Source of the DNA: an uncultured Aquabacterium sp.
Lineage (GTDB): Bacteria > Pseudomonadota > Gammaproteobacteria > Burkholderiales > Burkholderiaceae_C
NCBI RefSeq assembly: GCF_913773725.1
Contig: NZ_CAJYGK010000053.1
Location: 62,001 to 126,000 of the forward strand
Direction of reading: 5' to 3'
Length of the DNA: 64,000 bases
Shown here: positions 1-8,598 of the stretch, one piece after another
Layout of the letters: the number at the start of each line of letters is the position of its first letter
How positions within the stretch are numbered: position 1 is the stretch's first letter
Notes under the pieces: model-generated
What the model was told of the DNA's origin: nothing
What the model saw: only the letters and a program-made list of their open reading frames with translations
The model's database searches: none
Translations under genes and position numbers: made by a program

Positions 1-1
1 G

Positions 2-961
2 GTGTGCCACACCGACCGGGGTACGCTCGATGGTCACGCCCGCCAAGTGGTGGCGCTGGCCGCCATGCTGGCCACTGCCGACACCGAGGTGGTGCTGGCC
101 ACCCTTGGCCCCTGCCACGACGACGTGGCCGACATGGGCGCCGACCGCCTGCTCTGCTTGCCGGACGCCGTGCGAGAGCAGCATGGCCTGGACGCGGCGG
201 CGCAATGGCTCACCGACCTGCACCAGCAACTGCGCCCCACATTGACCTGTCTGCCGGATCACGATGCCGACGCCGACCTCGGTCGCCGCTTTGCAGCTGG
301 CCGCCAGCTCACCTTGGCTGCCTCGGTGGTGGAGGTCCAGCGACATGGTGCGGGCCTGCATTGGCGGGTGCGTGTCAACGCCCGGGAAGATGCGCTGTGC
401 AGTGCCCCGCAGGTGGCGCTGCTCGCGCCGGGCGTGGCCCGCACCGACCTGCCCTTCGTGGGGCTGGGACGCCGCTGGGATGCCGATGAACACGGCATGC
501 CACCTCGCTGGCCCGCCCAGGAGGACGCTGGACTCGAAGACCTGGGCGTCGAGCCCGGTGATGCCCGCACGGTGGCGCTCGAAGAAGCCGACTTCATCCT
601 CGCCGCGGGCAACGGTGTGACCGATCTCGCTTTGTTTCAGCAGTTGGCTGATGCGCTGGGCGCCGCCACCGGTGCCTCCCGTGTGGCCGTTGACGATGGC
701 CGCTTTCCGCGCAGCAAGCAGATCGGCGCGACGGGCAAGACGGTCAAGGCGACGACCTACTTGGCCGTCGGCATCTCGGGTGCGGTGCAACACCTGCAAG
801 GCATCAAGGACTGCCGCCACGTGATTGCCGTGAACACGGATGCCGCTGCCCCCATGGCCCGACGTGCCGCCTTGATGGCCGTCGAGGACAGCACCGCCTT
901 GATGCGCGAACTGCTGGCCTTGGTGCAGGCCCACCGACAGGCCCGTAAGGAGACCCTCTGA
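2..961 (+). CDS. etfA: Electron transfer flavoprotein alpha subunit (dimethylglycine/sarcosine-type), 5' partial
   Basis: The visible 319 residues carry the FAD-binding C-terminal domain of ETF alpha: a GNGV element near residue 203, QIGATGKTV at 240-248 and AVGISGAVQH at 255-264, the usual FAD/NAD-like fold signature. The N-terminal AMP/ETF domain is present but the true start lies left of the window, because the frame is open to the first base and the family runs longer. The role is to carry electrons from flavin dehydrogenases to the quinone pool. It overlaps the beta subunit by TGATG (959-963) and lies directly upstream of gbcA-gbcB. In Pseudomonas an equivalent ETF pair sits beside dgcAB and gbcAB and serves demethylation of dimethylglycine. 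That assignment is inferred from context; the ETF alpha identity is firm. Confidence 0.88.
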   Translation: MCHTDRGTLDGHARQVVALAAMLATADTEVVLATLGPCHDDVADMGADRLLCLPDAVREQHGLDAAAQWLTDLHQQLRPTLTCLPDHDADADLGRRFAAGRQLTLAASVVEVQRHGAGLHWRVRVNAREDALCSAPQVALLAPGVARTDLPFVGLGRRWDADEHGMPPRWPAQEDAGLEDLGVEPGDARTVALEEADFILAAGNGVTDLALFQQLADALGAATGASRVAVDDGRFPRSKQIGATGKTVKATTYLAVGISGAVQHLQGIKDCRHVIAVNTDAAAPMARRAALMAVEDSTALMRELLALVQAHRQARKETL

Positions 962-1752
962 TGCCCCACATCACCGTGTTGGTCGGCCAGCGACCTCATC
1001 CCGTCAGTGGTCGCATGGTGCGTGCGCCTGGCGATGCCGTGGCCGTGTCACTCGCGCTGCAGTGCGTGGGGGCCGAGCACGTGCGCCTGCTCAGTGCGGG
1101 AGCCCTCGACCTGGAGGTCGCACGCGCTTATCTGGCCCTGGGCGCCCGCACGATCGACGTGCTCAGCGTGGCGCCGGGTGAGGACGCGGCCTTCGTGCTG
1201 GCCGACGCCATCGCCTCGGGCAGCACGGACACGCAGGACCTCGTGTTCACCGGGCTGCGCGGCGAGGACGGGCTGGCTTCAGGCGCGTTGCCGTACACCC
1301 TGGCCCGGCACTTGCGTTGCCAGGTCATGCGCGATGTTGTGGGCCTTCAGACCGAAGGAGCCGCCTGGCGGGTGACCCAGGCCTTGCCCAAAGGGGCCAG
1401 ACGCCAGTGGCGCCTCTTGCGTCCGGCCGTGCTGGCCATCCATCCGTCGGCTGCGGTCACCCAGCGGCACGCGCATGCGGCCGTGCTGAGTGGCGAGGTG
1501 CGGCTCATCGATGCGCCGACGGCGTCGGCCTTGACCCAGCCCGCCGGGCCCACCTGGCAGCGCGTGCCTGCATCCCGGCGCCTGGTGCCGCTTGACGTCC
1601 CCCGAGCGCAAAGCGGGCACAGCCGGATGCTGGGTGCCATCGGCAGTGATGCCGCCGCGACGCCAGCGCAGGTGCTCAAGACTGGCACCGCGCAAGACAA
1701 GGCGCGTGCGGTCTTCGAGTACCTGCAAGCGAACGCCTTGCTGCCTTTCTGA
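961..1752 (+). CDS. etfB: Electron transfer flavoprotein beta subunit (dimethylglycine/sarcosine-type)
   Basis: A 263-residue protein with the ETF beta layout: the N-terminal alternating alpha/beta domain with the DLVFTGLRGEDG segment around residues 90-101 that corresponds to the AMP-binding region, and a C-terminal arm that embraces the alpha subunit. It forms the heterodimer with the preceding gene. The start ATG overlaps the etfA stop (TGATG), and AAGGAG stands about 10 bases upstream, inside etfA, so translation is coupled. It is divergent from housekeeping EtfB, as expected for the copy dedicated to betaine demethylation. The next gene, gbcA, starts 58 bases downstream on the same strand, so one transcript could serve the electron carrier and the oxygenase. 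Confidence 0.85.
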   Translation: MPHITVLVGQRPHPVSGRMVRAPGDAVAVSLALQCVGAEHVRLLSAGALDLEVARAYLALGARTIDVLSVAPGEDAAFVLADAIASGSTDTQDLVFTGLRGEDGLASGALPYTLARHLRCQVMRDVVGLQTEGAAWRVTQALPKGARRQWRLLRPAVLAIHPSAAVTQRHAHAAVLSGEVRLIDAPTASALTQPAGPTWQRVPASRRLVPLDVPRAQSGHSRMLGAIGSDAAATPAQVLKTGTAQDKARAVFEYLQANALLPF

Positions 1753-1810
1753 CCTTGTTCACTTCCACCGCTTCTAGCCCATCTCACTTCCGACTCGCGA
1801 AAGACCCATC

Positions 1811-3067
1811 ATGTCCAACGCCCAGAACCATCTGCTCAACGACCTGCTCGAACGCCGCCGCCCCGGCTACAGCCTCGAGGCCCCGTTCTACCTGAGCCAC
1901 GAAGTCTTCCAGGCCGATGTGCAGCGCATCTTCGGTCAGCACTGGATCTTTGTGGCCGTCGAGCCTCAGATCCCGGAGGCGGGCGACTACCTGACCGTCG
2001 ATGTGGGCAAGAACTCGATCATCATCTTGCGAGACGACGACAACGAGGTGCAGGCCTTCCACAATGTGTGCCGGCACCGAGGCTCGCGGCTGTGCGCTTC
2101 GCACCGTGGCTCGGTGGGCAACCTGGTGTGTCCCTACCACCAGTGGACATACGACACCAAGGGCTCCCTGATCCACGTGGAGCACATGGGCGCCGACTTC
2201 GACAAGCGCCAGCACGGGCTCAAGAAGGTGCACGTGCGCAGCCTCGAAGGCCTGATCTTCATCTGCCTGGCCGACGAGCCCCCTGCCGACTTCGAGCAGA
2301 TGGCTGCCCAGCTGACGCCCTACATGGCGCCGCACCGACTCAAGGACTGCAAGGTGGCCGCGCAGGCCGAGATCATCGAGAAGGGCAACTGGAAGCTCGT
2401 GATGGAGAACAACCGCGAGTGCTACCACTGCGTGGGCAACCATCCCGAGTTGACGTTGTCACTTTACGAGTACGGCTTCGGCTACCAGCCGAGCCCCGCC
2501 AACGCTGAAGGCATGGCCAGGTTCCGCGACATCTTGGCCAAGAGCCATGAGCGCTGGGAGTCCATGGGACTGCCATCGCGTGAGATCGAGGTCCTCGACA
2601 CCTGCGTCACAGGCTTCCGCACGCAGCGCTTGCCGCTGGACCGTGCCGGGCAATCGCAGACGATGAACGCCGAGGTCGCCAGCAAGAAGCTGCTGGGCCA
2701 GATCACCGACCCGGCCGTCGGAGGGCTGTCGTTCTGGACGCAACCCAACTCCTGGCATCACTTCATGAGCGACCATGTGGTGAGCTTCTCGGTGCTGCCC
2801 ATCGGGCCGGATCAGACCCTGGTGCGCACCACCTGGTGCGTGCACAAGGACGCGGTAGAGGGCGTGGACTACGACGTTGCCAACCTCACCAAGGTCTGGA
2901 ACGCCACCAACGACCAGGACCGCCGCCTGGTGGAAGAGTCGCAGGTCGGTGTGGCCAGTGGTGCGTACACACCTGGCCCCTACTCGCCCTACACCGAAGC
3001 GCTGGTGGAGAAGTTTTGCAACTGGTACGTGGGCCGCATGCGTGCGCTGACCCCGACCACCGCCTGA
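1811..3067 (+). CDS. gbcA: Glycine betaine monooxygenase, Rieske oxygenase subunit (GbcA type)
   Basis: This 418-residue Rieske non-heme iron oxygenase alpha subunit has the [2Fe-2S] ligands C87-x-H89 and C107-x2-H110, followed by the catalytic domain with the mononuclear-iron segment NNRECYHCVGNHPEL (about residue 200 onward). In the characterised family it removes one methyl group from glycine betaine, giving dimethylglycine and formaldehyde. GbcB follows 15 bases after its stop and supplies electrons; the ETF pair upstream and the betaine ABC transporter and GbdR-type regulator downstream support glycine betaine over stachydrine or carnitine as the substrate. The ribosome-binding site is weak (GAAAG before the ATG). 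Family identity is certain; the exact quaternary ammonium substrate is inferred from the neighbourhood. Confidence 0.9.
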   Translation: MSNAQNHLLNDLLERRRPGYSLEAPFYLSHEVFQADVQRIFGQHWIFVAVEPQIPEAGDYLTVDVGKNSIIILRDDDNEVQAFHNVCRHRGSRLCASHRGSVGNLVCPYHQWTYDTKGSLIHVEHMGADFDKRQHGLKKVHVRSLEGLIFICLADEPPADFEQMAAQLTPYMAPHRLKDCKVAAQAEIIEKGNWKLVMENNRECYHCVGNHPELTLSLYEYGFGYQPSPANAEGMARFRDILAKSHERWESMGLPSREIEVLDTCVTGFRTQRLPLDRAGQSQTMNAEVASKKLLGQITDPAVGGLSFWTQPNSWHHFMSDHVVSFSVLPIGPDQTLVRTTWCVHKDAVEGVDYDVANLTKVWNATNDQDRRLVEESQVGVASGAYTPGPYSPYTEALVEKFCNWYVGRMRALTPTTA

Positions 3068-3082
3068 CGAGCGGGGTCCCTG

Positions 3083-4198
3083 ATGGACAGCGCCCCCGCC
3101 TGGTCCTCTGACACCGACGACACGCTGCTGTGCGTGCAGGTGCGGCCCGAGACCCACGACGTCAAGACCTTCGTGTTCAACACGCCCTCCCCGCGGCGCT
3201 TCGCCTACCTGCCGGGCCAGTTCCTGACCCTGAGCGTGCCCATCGGTCCGGGTGGCGAGACCGTGCAGCGCAGCTACACGATTTCGTCGAGCCCAACGCG
3301 TCCGGACCGATTGAGCATCACCGTCAAGCGCGTGCCGGGTGGCCCCATGTCCAACTGGCTGCACGATCACCTGCAAGCCGGCATGCAGGTCGACGCGCTG
3401 GGGCCGGCCGGCGAGTTCAGTTGCTTCGCAAAGGGCGGGCCGCTCCAGCCGATCAGCCTCGGCGGTGCCGATCGCCCCCGCTACCTCTTCGTCTCCGGCG
3501 GCAGCGGCATCACCCCGCTAATGAGCATGACGCGGGCGCTGTCGGACCTGTCTACCGACGCCGACATCCTGTTCGTGCATGCCGCCCGCAGTCCCGATGA
3601 CCTGATCTTCGCTGACGAGTTGCGCAGCCTGGCGCGACAGCACCCGCGGTTGCAGCTGGCCTTCGTGTGCGAGCAGCATGGCAGCCAGCCGCACTGGCCG
3701 GGCTATCGCGGTCGACTCGATGCGGCCTTGCTGATGCGCATCGCGCCCGACCTGCGTGAGCGTGACGTCTACAGCTGTGGGCCCGGTCCCTTCATGGCCG
3801 CCATCCGCCGCCTGCTGGCGGAACTGGGACACCCGGAGGCGCGCTACCGCGAAGAGAGTTTCAACTTCGAAGAGCTCGCTTCAGCGAGCCTCGCATCCGC
3901 TGAGGGCGTCTGCAGCGCTCCCCCTGTGGCGGCCTCGGGCCACCGCATCACGCTGAACCGATTGGGCGACACCTTCACCTGTCAGCCCGGCCAGACCATT
4001 CTGGCCGCGGCCATACAGGCCGGAGTACGCCTGCCGGCCTCCTGCAGCAACGGACTGTGTGGCACCTGCAAGACCCACAAGGTCTCTGGCGAGGTGACCA
4101 TGAACCACAAAGGCGGGATCCGCCAGCGTGACGTCGATCAGGGCTGGATCCTGCCCTGCTGCAGCCATCCGCAAGGGGACGTGGTCCTGGACCGCTGA
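3083..4198 (+). CDS. gbcB: Glycine betaine monooxygenase, reductase subunit (GbcB type)
   Basis: This is the partner reductase of GbcA. Residues about 10-115 form an FAD-binding domain with the RSYTISS flavin motif, residues about 120-245 the NAD-binding domain (SGGSGITP then YSCGPGPFM), and the C-terminus is a plant-type ferredoxin with cysteines C321, C326, C329 and a fourth in LPCC near 359. The order FNR-ferredoxin is the class seen in GbcB and related demethylase reductases. It passes electrons from NAD(P)H through FAD and the 2Fe-2S cluster to the Rieske centre. Start ATG lies 15 bases after gbcA, clearly the same operon. A perfect inverted repeat follows the stop codon. Confidence 0.9.
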   Translation: MDSAPAWSSDTDDTLLCVQVRPETHDVKTFVFNTPSPRRFAYLPGQFLTLSVPIGPGGETVQRSYTISSSPTRPDRLSITVKRVPGGPMSNWLHDHLQAGMQVDALGPAGEFSCFAKGGPLQPISLGGADRPRYLFVSGGSGITPLMSMTRALSDLSTDADILFVHAARSPDDLIFADELRSLARQHPRLQLAFVCEQHGSQPHWPGYRGRLDAALLMRIAPDLRERDVYSCGPGPFMAAIRRLLAELGHPEARYREESFNFEELASASLASAEGVCSAPPVAASGHRITLNRLGDTFTCQPGQTILAAAIQAGVRLPASCSNGLCGTCKTHKVSGEVTMNHKGGIRQRDVDQGWILPCCSHPQGDVVLDR

Positions 4199-4205
4199 TC
4201 CGGAC

Positions 4206-4239
4206 CTTGGTGCATGGCGCGCGGCCGCAGTGCACCAAG
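4206..4239. promoter_or_regulatory. Perfect 9-bp inverted repeat after gbcB
   Basis: CTTGGTGCA at 4206-4214 is matched by TGCACCAAG at 4231-4239, separated by a 16-base GC-rich loop that is partly self-complementary (GCGGCCGC). It starts eight bases after the gbcB stop and about 230 bases before the ABC ATPase start. There is no T-run, so it is not a textbook intrinsic terminator. It could be a transcript-stabilising hairpin, a weak terminator or an operator in the 273-base gap that probably carries the transporter promoter. The repeat is seen directly; the function is open. Confidence 0.5.
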
Positions 4240-4471
4240 AGCAGACATGCAGGACCGCTGGTCCCCACCGCGTGCACGGTGGTGTCGCTTCAGGTGCAAC
4301 GGCCCCGCGTTCACCACCTGAAACCCCAGGAAACCGATGCTGTTCACCCGGCAGGAGACGCCTCAAGCTCGGTTTTCGATGTTGACGAAGCCTGCAAACA
4401 CTTCCCCTAATGGCATGGAGTTTGCGTTTACAGGCCCCGTCGTGCTTTGCGTTCCCTCAACCGGAGGCAAG

Positions 4472-5509
4472 ATGACTTCGACCAAGATCCAGATACGCAA
4501 CCTCTACAAAATTTTCGGACCTCGACCCGAGGAAGCCCTGCGCTTGCTGCAACAAGGCATGAGCAAGGACAAGGTATTCGAGCGTACCGGCCAAGTGACC
4601 GGCGTCAACAACGTCAGCTTCGACGTGGACGCCGGAGAGATCTTCGTGCTCATGGGTCTGTCAGGCTCGGGCAAGTCGACCCTGATCCGCCTTATCAACC
4701 GACTGGTCGAACCCAGTGCCGGCTCGATCATCGTGGACGGCGAAGACCTGGCGAAGCTGCCGCACAACCAGCTCGTCAAGTGGCGGCGGCAGCGCCTGGC
4801 CATGGTGTTCCAGTCTTTCGCGTTGATGCCGCACCGCACTGTGCTCGAGAACGCAGCGTTCGGGCTCGAGGTGGCGGGAAGCCAGCGCGGCTGGCGTGAA
4901 AACAAGGCTTACCACGTGCTTGAGCAGGTGGGCTTGAAGGCCTATGCGAAGAAGTACCCGGGCCAGCTGTCGGGCGGCATGCAGCAGCGCGTGGGTCTGG
5001 CCCGTGCCTTGGCTGTGGACCCCGACATCCTGCTGATGGACGAGGCTTTCTCGGCACTCGACCCGCTCAAGCGCACGGAGATGCAAGACCTCATGCTGGA
5101 GCTGCAGCGCGGACAGCGTCGCACGATCTTCTTCGTGTCGCACGATCTCGAAGAGGCGCTGCGCATCGGTACCCGCATCGCCATCATGGAGGGCGGCACC
5201 CTGGCCCAGGTCGGCACGCCGCACGAGATCATCACCCAGCCGGCCAACGACTACGTGCGCCGCTTCTTCAAGGGGGTGGACACCTCCCGCTACCTCACTG
5301 CGCTCGACCTGCTCGACCAGGGCTTCGACAAGAGCCGCCTCAACGGAGGGCCGCGCGTGCCCTCCAGCACCACCTTGCCCGAAGCCCTGCGTCGCGTTCT
5401 GGGCGGCAACGAGCCGATCGGGGTGGTGGATGACACCAATGAACTGCTGGGCTGCATCACCCCGAAGAGCCTGCTCGTGAAGATCGCCGAAGGAGCCCGC
5501 CATGTCTGA
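4472..5509 (+). CDS. Glycine betaine/choline ABC transporter ATP-binding protein (ProV family)
   Basis: ATPase of a quaternary-amine ABC importer. It has the ProV-type N-terminus, with LYKIFGP and a kinked helix before the nucleotide-binding domain, Walker [10 protein letters not shown], the signature [15 protein letters not shown], Walker [13 protein letters not shown] and the switch His in FVSHD. The C-terminal part is short for ProV: at 345 residues there is room for only one partial CBS-like module ([14 protein letters not shown]), where ProV usually has a CBS pair. I chose the ATG at 4472 because GGAGG lies five bases upstream; an earlier in-frame ATG at 4337 would add 45 unconserved residues. 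It overlaps the permease gene by 8 bases. The binding protein is encoded separately at 8599-9477. Confidence 0.9.
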   Translation: MTSTKIQIRNLYKIFGPRPEEALRLLQQGMSKDKVFERTGQVTGVNNVSFDVDAGEIFVLMGLSGSGKSTLIRLINRLVEPSAGSIIVDGEDLAKLPHNQLVKWRRQRLAMVFQSFALMPHRTVLENAAFGLEVAGSQRGWRENKAYHVLEQVGLKAYAKKYPGQLSGGMQQRVGLARALAVDPDILLMDEAFSALDPLKRTEMQDLMLELQRGQRRTIFFVSHDLEEALRIGTRIAIMEGGTLAQVGTPHEIITQPANDYVRRFFKGVDTSRYLTALDLLDQGFDKSRLNGGPRVPSSTTLPEALRRVLGGNEPIGVVDDTNELLGCITPKSLLVKIAEGARHV

Positions 5510-6374
5510 CCTGCTGTCCAACCTGACCGGCAACCCTCATGACCTGTTGCCCCTGGGCAAGTGGGTCAATGACTTTGTTGCCTGGCTGCTGGAGCATGGC
5601 GGCCCCGTCTTCGACAGCATCGGCACGGTCGTGGATGGCTTCGCAACCGGTATCGAAGCGACGTTGTCGGTCGCACCGGCCGCTTTGCTCATCGCCATGG
5701 CAGCGGCCGTCGGTTTCTGGCGACTCGGCTGGAAGTTCGCGCTGTTCGTGCTGGGCTCTCTGTCCCTGATCTGCATCACCGGCTTCTGGCCGCAGACGGT
5801 CGTGACCTTGGCGCTGACGCTGTCCGCCACGTTGATCAGCCTGTTGCTGGGTGTGCCTTTGGGCATCTTGGCCGCACGCAGCGGCTGGGTGCAGCAGACA
5901 TTGCGACCGGTTCTGGATTTCATGCAAACCATGCCCGCCTTCGTCTACCTGATCCCTGCGGCCATGGTGTTTGGCCTCGGACGTGTACCCGGCATCATGG
6001 CAACGGTTGTGTTCGCCATGCCGCCGGTGGTGCGCCTCACCAGCCTGGGCATCCGACAGGTCAACGCTGAACAGGTGGAAGCCGGGAACGCCTTTGGCTG
6101 CACCGGTTTGCAACTGCTGTTCAAGGTCCAGTTGCCCATTGCGCTGCCGACCATCATGGCCGGGGTCAATCAGACCATCATGATGGCCTTGTCCATGGTG
6201 ATCATTGCGTCCATGGTGGGCGCGGGTGGCCTGGGCAACGATGTGCTGGCCAGCATCCAGCGCCTCGACGTCGGCCTGGGTTTCGAGAGTGGCCTGGCTG
6301 TCGTCTTGCTGGCCATCATCCTCGACCGCATCACCGAGAGCTTCGGCAGCTCTGCGCGGGCCGAATCCCACTGA
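5502..6374 (+). CDS. Glycine betaine/choline ABC transporter permease (ProW family)
   Basis: A 290-residue inner-membrane permease with a hydrophilic N-terminal stretch, then several membrane segments and the binding-protein-dependent transport loop ([20 protein letters not shown], around residues 193-212), typical of ProW/OpuAB. The motif [16 protein letters not shown] is characteristic of betaine permeases. Its start lies inside the end of the ATPase gene, so the two are translationally coupled. It would pair with the ATPase just upstream and the Tat-exported binding protein of the facing operon. Downstream, the regulator begins 24 bases after its stop, so all three may share a transcript. 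Confidence 0.9.
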   Translation: MSDLLSNLTGNPHDLLPLGKWVNDFVAWLLEHGGPVFDSIGTVVDGFATGIEATLSVAPAALLIAMAAAVGFWRLGWKFALFVLGSLSLICITGFWPQTVVTLALTLSATLISLLLGVPLGILAARSGWVQQTLRPVLDFMQTMPAFVYLIPAAMVFGLGRVPGIMATVVFAMPPVVRLTSLGIRQVNAEQVEAGNAFGCTGLQLLFKVQLPIALPTIMAGVNQTIMMALSMVIIASMVGAGGLGNDVLASIQRLDVGLGFESGLAVVLLAIILDRITESFGSSARAESH

Positions 6375-6398
6375 CCCTCTTCTGGCGCACACCCCACC

Positions 6399-7466
6399 AT
6401 GGCCCACTCACCCGATCTGGCGCTCGACGCCGACCTGCCGAGTCCCCCCACCGTCGGGCCGAGCCGCACTCGGCGGGTGGGCTTTCTGCTGCTGCAGGAT
6501 TACTCCATGATCGCATTCGCCAATGCGCTGGAGGCGTTCCGGATGGCCAACTATGCCAGTCGCCAGCCGCTTTACAGCTGGGCTGTGGTACCGGTGCGTC
6601 CAGGCGTGCTCGCCAGCAATGGGCTGGGGGTGCAGCCGACGGGCGGGCTGCAGCAGCTGGAAACCTGCGACATGGTGTTCGTGTGCGGGGGCATTGATGT
6701 GCGCGCCGCCACCGACGAGCACGTCCGTCTGCAACTGCGCATCCTGGCCTCCCAGCGACGGCCGCTGGGCGCCCTGTGCACGGGGTCTTTCGCTCTGGCC
6801 AGCGCCGGTCTTCTGGATGGCTACAAATGCGCCGTGCACTGGGAAAACCTCGCAGCCATGCGGGAGGAGTTTCCCAAGGTGCAGTTTGCGCAGGCGGTGT
6901 TCACCATCGACCGCGACCGCTATACCTGTTCGGGGGGCACCGCGCCCCTCGACATGGCACTGCACCTCATCCGGTCTCACCACGGCCCTCATCTCACTTC
7001 ACAGATCTCGGAGCAGTTCATCCTCGAGCGGCAGCGTGCCAGCACCGACCGGCAGCGGGTGCCTCAGCCTGAGTGCATCGGCCCTGGATACCAGCACCTC
7101 ACCGAGGCCATGGAGATCATGTCGGCCAACATCGAGGAGCCGCTGTCGCTGCAGGAGATTGCCAACGCCATTCATCTGTCGCTGAGGCAGATCGAGCGGC
7201 TCTTTCACCGCTACCACAATCTGAACCCGGCGCAGTACTACATGAACCTGCGCTTGCGCCGAGCCCGCGAACTGCTGACCCACAGCGCCATGCCGATCAT
7301 GCAGATCACCATTGCCTGCGGCTTTCAGTCGTCGTCACACTTCTGCAAGGCCTATCGCAACCTTTTCGGGCACCCTCCCAGCGAAGAGCGCCGGCAGTCC
7401 ATCGGGGCCAGCACGGCGCGCAAGGTGACGCACCGCCAGAGAGAACGGCCGCCGATGGTGGCCTGA
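6399..7466 (+). CDS. gbdR: GlxA/AraC-family transcriptional regulator, GbdR-like
   Basis: A 355-residue regulator with an N-terminal DJ-1/PfpI-like domain (residues about 26-205, with Cys127 in GALCTGSFALA) and a C-terminal AraC-type double helix-turn-helix (about 235-335: LSLQEIANAIHLSLRQIERLF and the second helix pair ending GFQSSSHFCKAYRNLFG). This architecture and its position match GbdR of Pseudomonas, which senses glycine betaine and dimethylglycine and activates gbc, dgc and transport genes. It ends the betaine operon and is followed by an intrinsic terminator. The specific inducer is inferred from context; other GlxA-family paralogues such as the carnitine regulator share the fold. 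Confidence 0.85.
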   Translation: MAHSPDLALDADLPSPPTVGPSRTRRVGFLLLQDYSMIAFANALEAFRMANYASRQPLYSWAVVPVRPGVLASNGLGVQPTGGLQQLETCDMVFVCGGIDVRAATDEHVRLQLRILASQRRPLGALCTGSFALASAGLLDGYKCAVHWENLAAMREEFPKVQFAQAVFTIDRDRYTCSGGTAPLDMALHLIRSHHGPHLTSQISEQFILERQRASTDRQRVPQPECIGPGYQHLTEAMEIMSANIEEPLSLQEIANAIHLSLRQIERLFHRYHNLNPAQYYMNLRLRRARELLTHSAMPIMQITIACGFQSSSHFCKAYRNLFGHPPSEERRQSIGASTARKVTHRQRERPPMVA

Positions 7467-7487
7467 GCAAAGGCTCTTCAAGGAACC

Positions 7488-7522
7488 GAGGCCAGCGGGC
7501 GGTAAGCCAGCTGGCCTCTTTT
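7488..7522 (+). terminator. Intrinsic terminator after the gbdR-like gene
   Basis: A perfect 9-bp stem, GAGGCCAGC at 7488-7496 and GCTGGCCTC at 7510-7518, with a 13-base loop is followed at once by TTTT. It starts 22 bases after the regulator's stop codon and is the best Rho-independent terminator in the window, closing the plus-strand betaine operon. Confidence 0.85.
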
Positions 7523-7545
7523 CATGCTGCCTTCAGCATGGCCGT

Positions 7546-7571
7546 GCGGGGTGCCGGGCGTGGCACCCCGC
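7546..7571 (-). terminator. Strong hairpin after the porin gene
   Basis: GCGGGGTGCC (7546-7555) and GGCACCCCGC (7562-7571) form a perfect 10-bp stem with a 6-base loop, located just past the minus-strand porin stop at 7580. There is no clear T-run on the minus strand directly after it, so termination may be weak or assisted. A second small hairpin (ATGCTG/CAGCAT, 7524-7539) sits between it and the gbdR terminator. Confidence 0.5.
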
Positions 7572-7579
7572 GCCTGTCG

Positions 7580-8560
7580 TCAGAACGCGTGCGACAGTCC
7601 CACGCCATACACCGTGCGCGACTCTGACGGGAAGCTCTTGCGGGCCAGGTCGACGTAGACGGTGGTGCGCCGGCTCAAGGCATAGCCCGCCATGGCGCCT
7701 GCCACGCGCTGAGCCTCGGCGCCGTCGACCTTCACTTTGCCCCAGCCCAGGTTGTAGGTGAATTTGTCCACCGTGTACTGGGCACCGAGCGTGATGGTCT
7801 TGGCCACCGAAGGGCCCGCCTTGCTTTCGTTCCAGGCGCCCATCAGCGACACACCCATCACCTTGCCCTTCAAGCCGACAAAGGTGTCGGTGTTGCCCGC
7901 ACTGTTGCGCCCGCGCGAGAGCATCGCCGAGATGTCATTCGTGCTGTACACCAGCGCGCCGGCGGTGGACCGGGTCTTGTCGCCCGTTCGCTTCTCAGGC
8001 GAGCCACTGAGGCTGACCGTGAAACCGCCCACGGTGGGCGAGGTGTAGTAGACGCCATTGTCGATGCGGCCGTATTCGGCCGAGCCGCCATTCGCTTTGG
8101 GGTCGGAGGGGTAGTTGTAGTGCCACAGGTCCCAGGCCGGCGAAGCAATGCGGTCAAAGTAGTACCAGGGGTCGAACTTCCAGTCGTTGCTGTACGTGGC
8201 ATCGAGTGCGCGGCCCAGCTTCACGCTGCCGAAGTCGCCCTTCAGGCCAACAGTGGCTTCGTCATGCCAGAACGGGCGATTGCCCTTCTCGATCGCGCCG
8301 GTATCCAACTCCATGCGCGTGCTGAGCCGGAAGAACACGCTGTTGCCGCCGCCCAGGTCTTCGCTGCCGGAAAAGGCCACGTTGCTGCGCCTGATCGTGC
8401 CCAGCTGGGTCGTGCCGGTGGTGTCACGAAAAAGCCCGAGATCGAGCAGGCCGCTGATCTTGACGCCTTCCTGGGCGAAAGTGGGCGCCGAGGCCATGGA
8501 CAGGGCGAGCAGGGTCCACGAGGTGGCTGTCCGGCCACCCCGGTAAAGAGAACACTTCAT
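7580..8560 (-). CDS. Gram-negative porin (betaproteobacterial OmpC-like)
   Basis: A 326-residue outer-membrane beta-barrel precursor: signal peptide 1-29 with cleavage after TFA, then the trimeric general-porin pattern of Burkholderiales (VKISGLLDLGLF, SNVAFSGSEDLGGG, FGSVKLGRALD) and the terminal Phe (GLSHAF) recognised by the BAM machinery. GGAG lies 8 bases before the ATG. It follows the betaine-binding protein gene by 38 bases on the same strand, so it is probably co-transcribed and may provide outer-membrane entry for betaine. Porin identity is firm; substrate preference is inferred only from the neighbour. It is slightly short for the family. Confidence 0.85.
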   Translation of the reverse strand: MKCSLYRGGRTATSWTLLALSMASAPTFAQEGVKISGLLDLGLFRDTTGTTQLGTIRRSNVAFSGSEDLGGGNSVFFRLSTRMELDTGAIEKGNRPFWHDEATVGLKGDFGSVKLGRALDATYSNDWKFDPWYYFDRIASPAWDLWHYNYPSDPKANGGSAEYGRIDNGVYYTSPTVGGFTVSLSGSPEKRTGDKTRSTAGALVYSTNDISAMLSRGRNSAGNTDTFVGLKGKVMGVSLMGAWNESKAGPSVAKTITLGAQYTVDKFTYNLGWGKVKVDGAEAQRVAGAMAGYALSRRTTVYVDLARKSFPSESRTVYGVGLSHAF

Positions 8561-8598
8561 GTTGAGAACTCCGAAAGAGATGCGTCAGGAGGCGCGCT

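Noticed and set aside
1753-1810. Possible riboswitch or leader before gbcA
   Set aside because: Only 58 bases, with no recognisable glycine riboswitch core or hairpin.
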